13,800 nt of DNA, from the NCBI GenBank assembly GCA_934122275.1, contig CAKOWI010000017.1, forward strand, positions 1 through 13,800. The letters run 5' to 3'. Shown one piece after another: positions 1-5,694 of the stretch; position 1 is the stretch's first letter, and each line of letters starts with the position of its first letter. A model generated the notes under the pieces. The model saw only the letters and a program-made list of their open reading frames with translations, was not told where the DNA came from and did no database searches. The DNA is from an uncultured Bacilli bacterium. GTDB taxonomy: Bacteria > Bacillota_I > Bacilli_A > RF39 > UBA660. A program made the position numbers and the translations under genes.

Positions 1-3
1 TTA

Positions 4-10
4 ACCTCCT
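4..10 (-). promoter_or_regulatory. Shine-Dalgarno of a minus-strand gene lying left of the window
   Basis: Read on the minus strand, the first ten bases are AGGAGGTTAA, a full-strength ribosome binding site pointing out of the window. A minus-strand gene very probably starts within a few bases of the left edge. Only its leader is visible here, so nothing can be said about its product. This also means the first plus-strand ORF and this outside gene are divergent. Confidence 0.55.
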
Positions 11-30
11 ATTTCTATTTTAACAAAAGA

Positions 31-63
31 AAAAGTAAACACATTCTTTTTGTGTTTACTTTT
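31..63. repeat. Perfect 13-bp inverted repeat between divergent genes
   Basis: Bases 31-43 (AAAAGTAAACACA) are the exact reverse complement of 51-63, with a 7-base loop at 44-50. It could be a terminator hairpin left over from a lost gene, or an operator for the minus-strand gene starting just outside the window. The stem is AT-rich and is not followed by a clean T tract, so the operator reading is at least as likely. The longest in-frame extension of the metallopeptidase ORF runs through this hairpin. Confidence 0.5.
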
Positions 64-100
64 ATCTTACAACTTCAGATTTAATAATATTCCTTCTTAT

Positions 101-562
101 ATGTGTGCGTGCCAAAAAGATGAAGATAATTCTCTTAACTTTTTCGAGCCAAAGGATAAACCAAATAGAAACGAATGGTCAAAAGAAGAATATAAAAATG
201 TTATATTTCACGAAATGATTCATGGAATTCAATTTCAATTATTTGGAAAAACACCTGAATGGTTGAATGAAGGCATAGCAAAATATTTAGATGGTACATA
301 TGAAAAAGGTATTAAGTATTTACTAGATAACTATGTTAATAGTAAAGAGGTACCAAACCAGTATGAAATAGAAAATGAATTCGGATGTCATGATTATGAT
401 TCATATATTTACGCATACTTAATGGTATCATATATAATAGATACAAAAGGTAAAGATTATCTTATAGAATTGTTGAAAGATGAAAATAAATTAGAAGTGG
501 AAAAAAATAACTTACTTGATTGTGCTATCAATTATTATAATGAAATTACTAAAGTTAAATAA
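101..562 (+). CDS. HExxH metallopeptidase domain protein, apparently 5'-truncated
   Basis: The frame encodes a zinc metallopeptidase core of the gluzincin (peptidase MA-like) type. The helix VIFHEMIHGIQ carries HExxH, and sixteen residues after the second His comes WLNEGIAKY, whose Glu is the expected third zinc ligand. From the ATG at 101 the product has 153 residues. The frame is open back to base 5 and a TTG at 50 would give 170, but neither start has a ribosome binding site and the TTG sits inside a 13-bp inverted repeat. Family members normally carry more sequence before the HExxH helix, so I infer that the 5' end is lost and this is a remnant with an intact active site. The broken genes downstream fit a decaying region. 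The substrate is unknown. Confidence 0.55.
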   Translation: MCACQKDEDNSLNFFEPKDKPNRNEWSKEEYKNVIFHEMIHGIQFQLFGKTPEWLNEGIAKYLDGTYEKGIKYLLDNYVNSKEVPNQYEIENEFGCHDYDSYIYAYLMVSYIIDTKGKDYLIELLKDENKLEVEKNNLLDCAINYYNEITKVK

Positions 563-599
563 TAGTTATCAAAATAAAGTTTTAAAAGTTGGTGATAAA

Positions 600-691
600 A
601 TGGATTTTGATAAAAAATATCTAAAGAAAAAATGGATGTAATAATAGAGATATTAAAAAATTATTATGTCGGGGTTTTGTTTACTAAATAA
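600..691 (+). pseudogene. Frameshifted micro-gene, unknown function
   Basis: A GGTGAT ribosome binding site precedes an ATG at 600 that reads MDFDKKYLKKK and stops after 13 codons. The coding sense continues in another frame from the ATG at 632 (MDVIIEILKNYYVGVLFTK, stop at 689-691), next to an A-run where an indel is likely. The two parts together would make a peptide of about 30 residues ending directly at the next gene's ribosome binding site. I do not recognise it. It may be the fused ends of a longer gene that was deleted, or a small gene with a recent frameshift. Confidence 0.3.
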
Positions 692-704
692 GGAGGAAAT
701 TAAC

Positions 705-782
705 ATGGATTTAGATATTGTATTAGATAATGATAAGAGATTTATAGCAAGATGTGCAGCTGTTATATATAACAAATCTTAA
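705..782 (+). pseudogene. N-terminal stub of a Nudix-hydrolase-like gene
   Basis: A strong AAGGAGG site at 690-696 is followed by an ATG at 705 and only 25 codons. The peptide ends RFIARCAAVIYNKS and then hits TAA. The pattern of a short N-terminal stretch followed by R-hydrophobic-alternating residues and a small-residue beta strand resembles the first strand of Nudix hydrolases, which continue into a conserved Nudix box. No Nudix box can be found in any frame downstream, so the rest is missing. The family call is an inference from a very short match. The intact ribosome binding site shows this was a real gene start. Confidence 0.35.
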
Positions 783-977
783 GTCATCTATTATATGAAC
801 TATTTATAAAAAATCTGTTGTATTATAAAAAATTCATAAAAACTTTTATATAGTATTTTAAACGTAAAGAGTAGTTTCAAAATATAGTTTTAAAATATTA
901 TTTATGTTATTATGATAATAGAATAATTTTATTTTATAAAAGTATGAGACCATATAAATAAACAAGGAGATGAATTT
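783..977. other. AT-rich non-coding stretch, nothing identified
   Basis: This segment has stops in all frames and no convincing ORF, hairpin with T tract or near-consensus promoter pair. It must contain or follow the promoter of the radical SAM chain if that chain is transcribed on its own. Several AT-rich hexamers could serve as -10 boxes, but none is paired with a good -35 at 16-18 bases. Confidence 0.4.
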
Positions 978-1061
978 ATGAATTCAAAAGAAAAACAAAA
1001 GTTCTTTTTAAAAGAAAGATATAAATCTTATTTAAATCTTGTGAAAAATATTAAATGCTAG
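978..1061 (+). CDS. Micro-ORF A, 27 codons, lysine-rich
   Basis: An AAGGAGATG site seven bases upstream supports the ATG at 978. The peptide is short and basic, with MNSKEKQKFFLKERYK at its start, and ends in a lone Cys before TAG. The stop overlaps by seven bases the start of a second micro-ORF at 1055 in the -1 frame. Either this is one gene of about 52 codons broken by a frameshift, or two coupled micro-ORFs. A post-translationally modified precursor peptide for the radical SAM enzyme downstream is possible, but there is no leader/core pattern I can point to. I do not recognise it. Confidence 0.35.
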   Translation: MNSKEKQKFFLKERYKSYLNLVKNIKC

Positions 1062-1135
1062 ATAGAAACCTATACGAGTTATATAACCTATATGATATAA
1101 TATTTATAGAAAATGAATCGGAGGAAAAACAATAA
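1055..1135 (+). CDS. Micro-ORF B, 26 codons, acidic, coupled to the radical SAM gene
   Basis: It starts at an ATG inside the end of micro-ORF A and reads MLDRNLYELYNLYDIIFIEN before an acidic tail, ending at TAA 1133-1135. That stop shares its last A with the ATG of the radical SAM gene (TAATG), the same junction used between the radical SAM and methyltransferase genes. The radical SAM ribosome binding site (GGAGG) lies inside this ORF. The composition, with a regular Leu/Tyr/Ile pattern, is that of real amphipathic protein rather than chance. It may be the C-terminal half of a frameshifted gene that begins at 978. Confidence 0.35.
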   Translation: MLDRNLYELYNLYDIIFIENESEEKQ

Positions 1136-1950
1136 TGAAACAATATGGGGAAATTTTATTTTTAGGTTCATGCAATTTAAAATGTTTTTATTGTCTTAGC
1201 ACAGAAATGAAAAAACTAAAAAAAGAAAAAGAAAATCAAATGAATGTTCATTTTAAAGAGTGGAAAGATTTTGATACATTTCTTTTAAGATGTAAAGATA
1301 AAAAAATAAATACAATATATTTATCAAGTGTAACTACAGAACCTATGCTTTATAAATATATAAACATGCTTATTAAATATTTAAAAGAAAAAGGTTTTCA
1401 TGTTGGTATAAGGACAAATGGATATTATGCAGAAGAAAAAATAGAAGCATTATTATTATGTGATGAAGAAATTTCTTTTTCTATTAATTCATTTAATGAA
1501 AAAACTAATAATTCTATTTGCAAATGCAATTATATACCTAATTGGTCAAATATATTTGAAATGTTTCAAAAGGATAATAAAAAATGTCGTATTTCTATTG
1601 TAGTTAATCAGTACAATTACAATGAGATATTTGATATGTTAGATTTTTTGTCTAAATATAAAGATATAATATCTTATGTTCAATTAAGACGAGTTTATAA
1701 ATATGATAAACAATCTAAAAATATAGATAGCGATTATTATGATAAACTCATAAAAGATTTAGAAGATATTGCAAAAGAAAAAGAGTCATTTTATGAAAGC
1801 AGACAGTTTTTGTATAAAGACTTGTCAGTTTCTTTATGGAATGATGTATTTAAAAAAGAATCAATAACATCAATTAATTATTTTACAAATGGAATTATTT
1901 CAACAAATAATTTATTGATACCAGCTTATGAAAAAGGAGAAACAGAATAA
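1135..1950 (+). CDS. Radical SAM domain protein, unknown reaction
   Basis: This is a 271-residue radical SAM enzyme, expected to bind a [4Fe-4S] cluster and cleave S-adenosylmethionine to a 5'-deoxyadenosyl radical. The cluster motif CNLKCFYC (CxxxCxxC) lies at residues 13-20, almost at the N-terminus. It is followed by TTEPML at about 67-72, in the position of the SAM-binding GGE-type motif, and by IRTNG at 92-96, which is typical of the fourth strand. There is no C-terminal SPASM or TWITCH cysteine cluster, so only the SAM cluster is expected. The start is set by GGAGG upstream. The gene overlaps its neighbours by one base on each side (TAATG), so it should be translationally coupled to the micro-ORF before it and the methyltransferase after it. 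The substrate is not deducible. Confidence 0.85.
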   Translation: MKQYGEILFLGSCNLKCFYCLSTEMKKLKKEKENQMNVHFKEWKDFDTFLLRCKDKKINTIYLSSVTTEPMLYKYINMLIKYLKEKGFHVGIRTNGYYAEEKIEALLLCDEEISFSINSFNEKTNNSICKCNYIPNWSNIFEMFQKDNKKCRISIVVNQYNYNEIFDMLDFLSKYKDIISYVQLRRVYKYDKQSKNIDSDYYDKLIKDLEDIAKEKESFYESRQFLYKDLSVSLWNDVFKKESITSINYFTNGIISTNNLLIPAYEKGETE

Positions 1951-2693
1951 TGAATAAAGTATGTGATTATTATAATAATACTTATTGTGAAGATAATAGA
2001 TTAAAAGATGGCTGTGATAACAGACATCTTGTCGAAAGAGAAAATAAAAAGAAACTTTTAGATTTATATGTAAAAGGTAAAGTGCTAGATTGTGGCGCAG
2101 GTACCGGATTATATACAAAGTATTTAGTAGAAAAAGGATTTGATATTACAGCATGTGATATTGTTCCAAAACATGTTGATATGATAAAAGAAAAATGTAA
2201 GGGATATTCTGTAAATTGCTCTGTTCAGGATGCTACAGCTCTTACTTATTTTGATGAGACATTTGATACGGTATTAATTGCTGGACCTATTTATCATTCA
2301 AATGAACATAATCAAAAAAAAATTTTAAATGAAGCTTATAGGGTATGCAAAAAGGGAGGAATTGTATTAGTTGATTATCTATCAGATATTCATGGAATGA
2401 TACAGCATATGTTATTAGATAATAATTATTTTATTAAAAATTCTAATGATAGAACAGTAGATGATATATTTTATTATAATTCTTATGAAGAGTTAAAAAA
2501 ATTATTATCTACAGTTGGATTTTCTGATTTAAAGGGTTATGGCTTGGATGGAATTACTAGATTTTTAAGGTATGATATTAATAAATTAGATAAAAACCAA
2601 ATAAAATCATGGATTGATTTTGTGTGGAAATATAGTGATTCTAAATCCATAATTGATTTAAGTGAACATTGCGTAATGGTTGTACATAAATGA
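1950..2693 (+). CDS. Class I SAM-dependent methyltransferase
   Basis: A 247-residue Rossmann-fold methyltransferase. Motif I is VLDCGAGTGLY (45-55), the acidic end of strand two is D70, motif III is around QDATAL (93-98), and strand four reads FDTVLIAGPIYHS (105-117). The last matches the GPLYH motif of a small-molecule methyltransferase group (Methyltransf_25-like), and the following EAYRVCKKGG is the usual post-strand helix and turn. The ribosome binding site AAAGGAG lies in the end of the radical SAM gene and the two share one base, so they are surely co-translated. I infer that it acts on the same substrate as the radical SAM enzyme. The N-terminus has several cysteines (C5, C13, C22), which is unusual but may be incidental. 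TGA is the stop, which shows that TGA is not read as Trp here. Confidence 0.88.
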   Translation: MNKVCDYYNNTYCEDNRLKDGCDNRHLVERENKKKLLDLYVKGKVLDCGAGTGLYTKYLVEKGFDITACDIVPKHVDMIKEKCKGYSVNCSVQDATALTYFDETFDTVLIAGPIYHSNEHNQKKILNEAYRVCKKGGIVLVDYLSDIHGMIQHMLLDNNYFIKNSNDRTVDDIFYYNSYEELKKLLSTVGFSDLKGYGLDGITRFLRYDINKLDKNQIKSWIDFVWKYSDSKSIIDLSEHCVMVVHK

Positions 2694-2826
2694 TATTTTA
2701 AAATTAAATTTAAATAGTGATACGGAGTACATATGTGAATACTTTAATTGGGTAATGTATAGTGATTCTGAATATAATCCTTTAGATGATAAATATAAAA
2801 ATATACAGGAAAATAGTATTAAATAA
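2680..2826 (+). CDS. Possible short ORF overlapping the methyltransferase end
   Basis: A frame open from a TTG at 2680 overlaps the last 14 bases of the methyltransferase and runs 48 codons to TAA at 2824, just before a terminator. The peptide has ordinary composition, for example TEYICEYFNWVMYSDSEYNP, and no low-complexity look. There is no ATG at the natural junction: the in-frame codon at 2686 is ATA, so it may be a third gene that lost its start or was cut short. I do not recognise a family. It could also be a chance frame, since the start is poor. Confidence 0.3.
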   Translation: MYINDILKLNLNSDTEYICEYFNWVMYSDSEYNPLDDKYKNIQENSIK

Positions 2827-2828
2827 TT

Positions 2829-2854
2829 AAGAAGGAATATAATGTTCCTTTTTT
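2829..2854 (+). terminator. Rho-independent terminator after the radical SAM chain
   Basis: AAGGAA at 2832-2837 pairs with TTCCTT at 2845-2850 around a 7-base loop, extended by A/G-T pairs and followed by a run of T. It closes the radical SAM/methyltransferase transcript before the clpB promoter. Confidence 0.75.
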
Positions 2855-2914
2855 AGTGTTTTATAAGTTTAATATAAATGAATATTAAAAAATGTAGATA
2901 ATTTAAATAAATAA

Positions 2915-2941
2915 TTAGCACTCTTACTTGACAAGTGCTAA
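2915..2941. promoter_or_regulatory. CIRCE operator (HrcA binding site)
   Basis: TTAGCACTC at 2915-2923, nine bases, then AAGTGCTAA at 2933-2941. This matches the CIRCE consensus TTAGCACTC-N9-GAGTGCTAA with one change in the right arm. The symmetry extends four more bases on each side (ATAA/TTAT). It is the binding site of the heat-shock repressor HrcA, and it overlaps the -35 box of the clpB promoter, so HrcA binding should block RNA polymerase directly. Confidence 0.93.
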
Positions 2942-2956
2942 TTATAGATATATAAT
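2928..2956 (+). promoter_or_regulatory. Sigma-A promoter of clpB
   Basis: TTGACA at 2928-2933 and TATAAT at 2951-2956 with a 17-base spacer: a perfect consensus promoter. The -35 box lies inside the CIRCE element. Transcription should start near 2963 and give a leader of about 45 bases. Confidence 0.92.
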
Positions 2957-3008
2957 GTATCTAGTGCAAGTAAAAGATGCATAATATTATTTATAAGGGG
3001 TGATATTT

Positions 3009-5120
3009 ATGTTTAATATGAATGAACAAGAAAATGAAAATGTCTTGGAGAAATATGGTAGAGATATTACTCAGTATGTTAAAGATGGAAAAGTTGATCC
3101 AGTAATTGGTAGAGATGAAGAAATACGTTCTATAACGCGTATTTTATCGCGTAAGACGAAGAATAATCCAGTTTTAATTGGTGAGCCAGGTGTTGGTAAG
3201 ACTGCTATCATAGAAGGCCTTGCACAGCGTATTGTAAAAGGTGATGTTCCTAGTAGTTTAAGAGATAAAACAATTTGGGAACTTGATATGGCAGCTTTAA
3301 TAGCAGGTGCTAAATATCGTGGTGAATTTGAAGAAAGACTTAAAAACGTTTTAAATGAAGTTAAAAAGTCGGAAGGTAACATAATTATGTTTATCGATGA
3401 AATTCATATGATAGTAGGTGCTGGTAAATTGGATGGTGCAATGGATGCTGGTAATATGTTAAAACCAATGTTAGCTAGAGGAGAAATACACTTAATCGGT
3501 GCAACAACTTTAAATGAATATCGTAAATATATTGAAGAAGATGGTGCATTAGAACGTAGATTTCAAAAGGTAATGGTAAAAGAACCTAGTGTATCTGATA
3601 CAATTACTATATTACGTGGATTAAAGCCTAGATTTGAAGTACATCATGGTGTTTCAATATCTGATGCAGCATTAGTTTCAGCAGCAACACTTTCAAATAG
3701 ATACATAACTGATAGATTTTTACCTGATAAAGCCATTGATTTAATAGATGAAGCTTGTGCTAGTATAAGAGTACAAATGGATTCGGTTCCAGAAAATATT
3801 GACAGTTTAACCAGAAGAATTATGAAGCTTCAAATTGAAAGAGAAGCTATTAAAAAAGATAAAGATGAGATAAGTAAACAAAGGGTAAAAGAATTAGATT
3901 CAAAGATTTCGTCTATGAAAGAGGAAGAATCTAAATTAAGAAGTGACTGGGAAAAAGAAAAGAAGATTCAAAGTGAAATAAAAAAGACTAAGAAGGAAAT
4001 AGAAGATGCTAGATTTAAGTTAGAGATGGCAGAAAATAATTATGATTTAGAAAAAGCGGCAGTTTTAAGACATGGTACTATTCCAGAACTTGAAAAGAAA
4101 CTAGATAATTTAAAACAATCTAATGATAATAAGATATTAAGTGATAGAGTAACTGAAGAATCTATTGCAAGTGTTATTGCAAGATGGACTAACATACCTA
4201 TTACTAAATTAGCACAAGGTGAAAAAGAAAAAGTGTTGAATCTTGAACAAAACATGAAAAAACGTGTTAAGGGACAAGATAATGCTTTAAAGTTAGTAAG
4301 TGAAGCTATTATAAGGTCAAGATCTGGTATAAAAGATGAAAATAGACCAATTGGTTCATTTATGTTTTTAGGTCCAACTGGTGTTGGTAAAACAGAAGTT
4401 GCAAGAACTCTTGCATATGAATTATTTGATGATGAAAAACACATGGTTAGAATTGATATGAGTGAGTATATGGAAAGTCATTCTGTAGCTCGTCTTATAG
4501 GAGCACCTCCAGGGTATGTTGGTTATGATGAAGGTGGACAATTAACTGAAAAAATAAGAAGAAATCCTTATAGTATAGTTTTATTTGATGAGATTGAAAA
4601 AGCACATAGAGACGTGTTAAATATACTTCTTCAAATATTAGATGATGGAAGAATAACTGATGGACATGGACGTACCGTAGATTTTAAAAATACTATAATA
4701 ATAATGACATCTAATATAGGTAGTGAATATGTGTTAGATGGAAAAATAGATGAAGATATAATAAATAATGAACTTAAAAATCATTTTAGACCGGAATTTT
4801 TAAATCGTATTGATGAAATAATAGTATTTAATGCATTAACTTCTGATGTAATATATGAAATACTAGATAAATTAATAGAAGATTTAAATATAAGATTAGG
4901 TGGTCAGAAAATTAGTATAAATTTGACAAAGGATGCAAAAGATTTTATTGTTAAAAACGGATATGATCATAATTATGGTGCAAGACCATTAAAACGTTAT
5001 TTATCTAAGTCTTTAGAAACACTTATCGCTAAATCATTAATAAGCGGTACTATTTGCTCTGGAGATAAACTAGATGTAGTTGTTGAAAATGATAAACTTG
5101 CTATAAAAAGAAATGTATAA
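3009..5120 (+). CDS. clpB: ClpB disaggregase lacking the N-terminal domain
   Basis: A 703-residue double-AAA+ disaggregase that threads aggregated proteins through its pore, together with DnaK. NBD1 has Walker A GEPGVGKT (58-65), pore loop KYRG (103-106), Walker B FIDE (128-131) and arginine fingers in LERRFQ. A long charged coiled coil from about 265 to 380 is the ClpB M-domain, which separates it from ClpC, ClpE and ClpA. NBD2 has GPTGVGKT (455-462), GYVG (502-505), LFDE (525-528), TSN and sensor 2 GARPLKR (657-663). Full-length ClpB has about 860 residues; here the usual N-terminal substrate-binding domain is absent and the protein begins at the ENVLEKYGRDIT linker, as in mycoplasmal ClpB. 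The start at 3009 has AAGGGGTGAT upstream; a GTG at 3000 is inside that site and is rejected. CIRCE control fits a heat-shock role. Confidence 0.95.
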   Translation: MFNMNEQENENVLEKYGRDITQYVKDGKVDPVIGRDEEIRSITRILSRKTKNNPVLIGEPGVGKTAIIEGLAQRIVKGDVPSSLRDKTIWELDMAALIAGAKYRGEFEERLKNVLNEVKKSEGNIIMFIDEIHMIVGAGKLDGAMDAGNMLKPMLARGEIHLIGATTLNEYRKYIEEDGALERRFQKVMVKEPSVSDTITILRGLKPRFEVHHGVSISDAALVSAATLSNRYITDRFLPDKAIDLIDEACASIRVQMDSVPENIDSLTRRIMKLQIEREAIKKDKDEISKQRVKELDSKISSMKEEESKLRSDWEKEKKIQSEIKKTKKEIEDARFKLEMAENNYDLEKAAVLRHGTIPELEKKLDNLKQSNDNKILSDRVTEESIASVIARWTNIPITKLAQGEKEKVLNLEQNMKKRVKGQDNALKLVSEAIIRSRSGIKDENRPIGSFMFLGPTGVGKTEVARTLAYELFDDEKHMVRIDMSEYMESHSVARLIGAPPGYVGYDEGGQLTEKIRRNPYSIVLFDEIEKAHRDVLNILLQILDDGRITDGHGRTVDFKNTIIIMTSNIGSEYVLDGKIDEDIINNELKNHFRPEFLNRIDEIIVFNALTSDVIYEILDKLIEDLNIRLGGQKISINLTKDAKDFIVKNGYDHNYGARPLKRYLSKSLETLIAKSLISGTICSGDKLDVVVENDKLAIKRNV

Positions 5121-5193
5121 AAATAACTTTATATACACATAAAATTAATAGTACTAGTAAAGTTGTTGTAAATGTTTTCAAAAAATGTTTTAT

Positions 5194-5221
5194 TTCGACA
5201 ATTTTATGGTATCATTATAAT
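5194..5221 (+). promoter_or_regulatory. Promoter of the small membrane protein gene
   Basis: TATAAT at 5216-5221 is preceded by TTCGAC at 5194-5199 with a 16-base spacer. The -10 is perfect and the -35 is weaker. It lies 25 bases before the start codon and after the clpB stop. No clear terminator separates clpB from it, so clpB read-through is also possible. Confidence 0.65.
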
Positions 5222-5246
5222 AGAAAAATAGTAAGGAGCGATTAAC

Positions 5247-5621
5247 ATGCAAAAATTTGAAGAAAAAAATAAGGTTGGAAGACCTAAATTAGCTGATGAA
5301 GAATTAATAAAGGATTCTTGGTGTAGAATAGCATCATGCAGTGTTGTTATAATTGTTATGCTAGTTTGTGCAATTGGTATTATGACTGAAAGAACACCAT
5401 TTCAAGTGTTAACTTTTAAAATACCTCAAGTAAAGGATATTCAAGCTAATGTAGTTAGAAAGGTACCAGTTAAAGTTACAGAAACTAAAGTTATTTCAGC
5501 TAGAAAAATAAAAACTAAAGTAATTAATCCAAATAAAGTATCAACTAGAATAATTGATACTGATGGAAACGTTACAAAGGTAATACCTGCAAGAACTGCA
5601 AAAATTATATTACCAAACTAA
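5247..5621 (+). CDS. Single-pass membrane protein with four 10-residue repeats
   Basis: A 124-residue protein of unknown function. A short cytosolic N-terminus carries KVGRPKLADEE (9-19), a motif that looks like an AT-hook core but is also seen at the start of small membrane proteins in related genomes. One transmembrane segment spans about 29-47. The rest should lie outside the cell and is rich in Lys and Val. Within it the motif T-[KR]-[VI]-I recurs at residues 80, 90, 100 and 110, exactly every ten residues, suggesting a regular beta structure. The start has AAGGAG at a normal distance. The gene sits alone between its own promoter and terminator. The basic extracellular part might bind wall polymers or nucleic acid, but this is a guess. 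Confidence 0.75.
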   Translation: MQKFEEKNKVGRPKLADEELIKDSWCRIASCSVVIIVMLVCAIGIMTERTPFQVLTFKIPQVKDIQANVVRKVPVKVTETKVISARKIKTKVINPNKVSTRIIDTDGNVTKVIPARTAKIILPN

Positions 5622-5624
5622 AAT

Positions 5625-5652
5625 AAAATGCTTAAATTTAAGCATTTTTTTT
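5625..5652 (+). terminator. Rho-independent terminator
   Basis: A palindrome AAATGCTTAAA/TTTAAGCATTT centred between 5636 and 5637 is followed by eight T. It ends the small membrane protein transcript. The end of the T run, TTGATT, doubles as the -35 box of the next promoter. Confidence 0.85.
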
Positions 5653-5679
5653 GATTTTAGGTTAGTTACATGTTATAAT
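5651..5679 (+). promoter_or_regulatory. Promoter of the desulfurase operon
   Basis: TTGATT at 5651-5656 and TATAAT at 5674-5679 with a 17-base spacer. The expected start of transcription, near 5686, leaves a leader of only about nine bases before the ATG at 5695, just enough for the GGTGAT ribosome binding site. Confidence 0.8.
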
Positions 5680-5694
5680 TTATTTGGTGATAAT

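Noticed and set aside
1912..2118. Minus-strand 68-codon frame at the radical SAM/methyltransferase junction
   Set aside because: Tyr/His-rich shadow of two real genes, without a ribosome binding site.
2691..2693. TGA read as Trp (mycoplasma code)
   Set aside because: Trp codons in the window are TGG, and TGA ends both the methyltransferase and dinB at sensible C-termini.
3000..3008. GTG start three codons earlier for clpB
   Set aside because: It lies inside the AAGGGGTGAT ribosome binding site that serves the ATG at 3009.
3071..4444. Long minus-strand frames inside clpB
   Set aside because: They are shadows of the clpB codon pattern, without ribosome binding sites, and their translations are Ser/Leu-rich with no domain.
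5255..5300. GRPKLAD taken as a DNA-binding AT-hook
   Set aside because: Only one copy, and the protein is membrane-bound; the motif alone does not show DNA binding.
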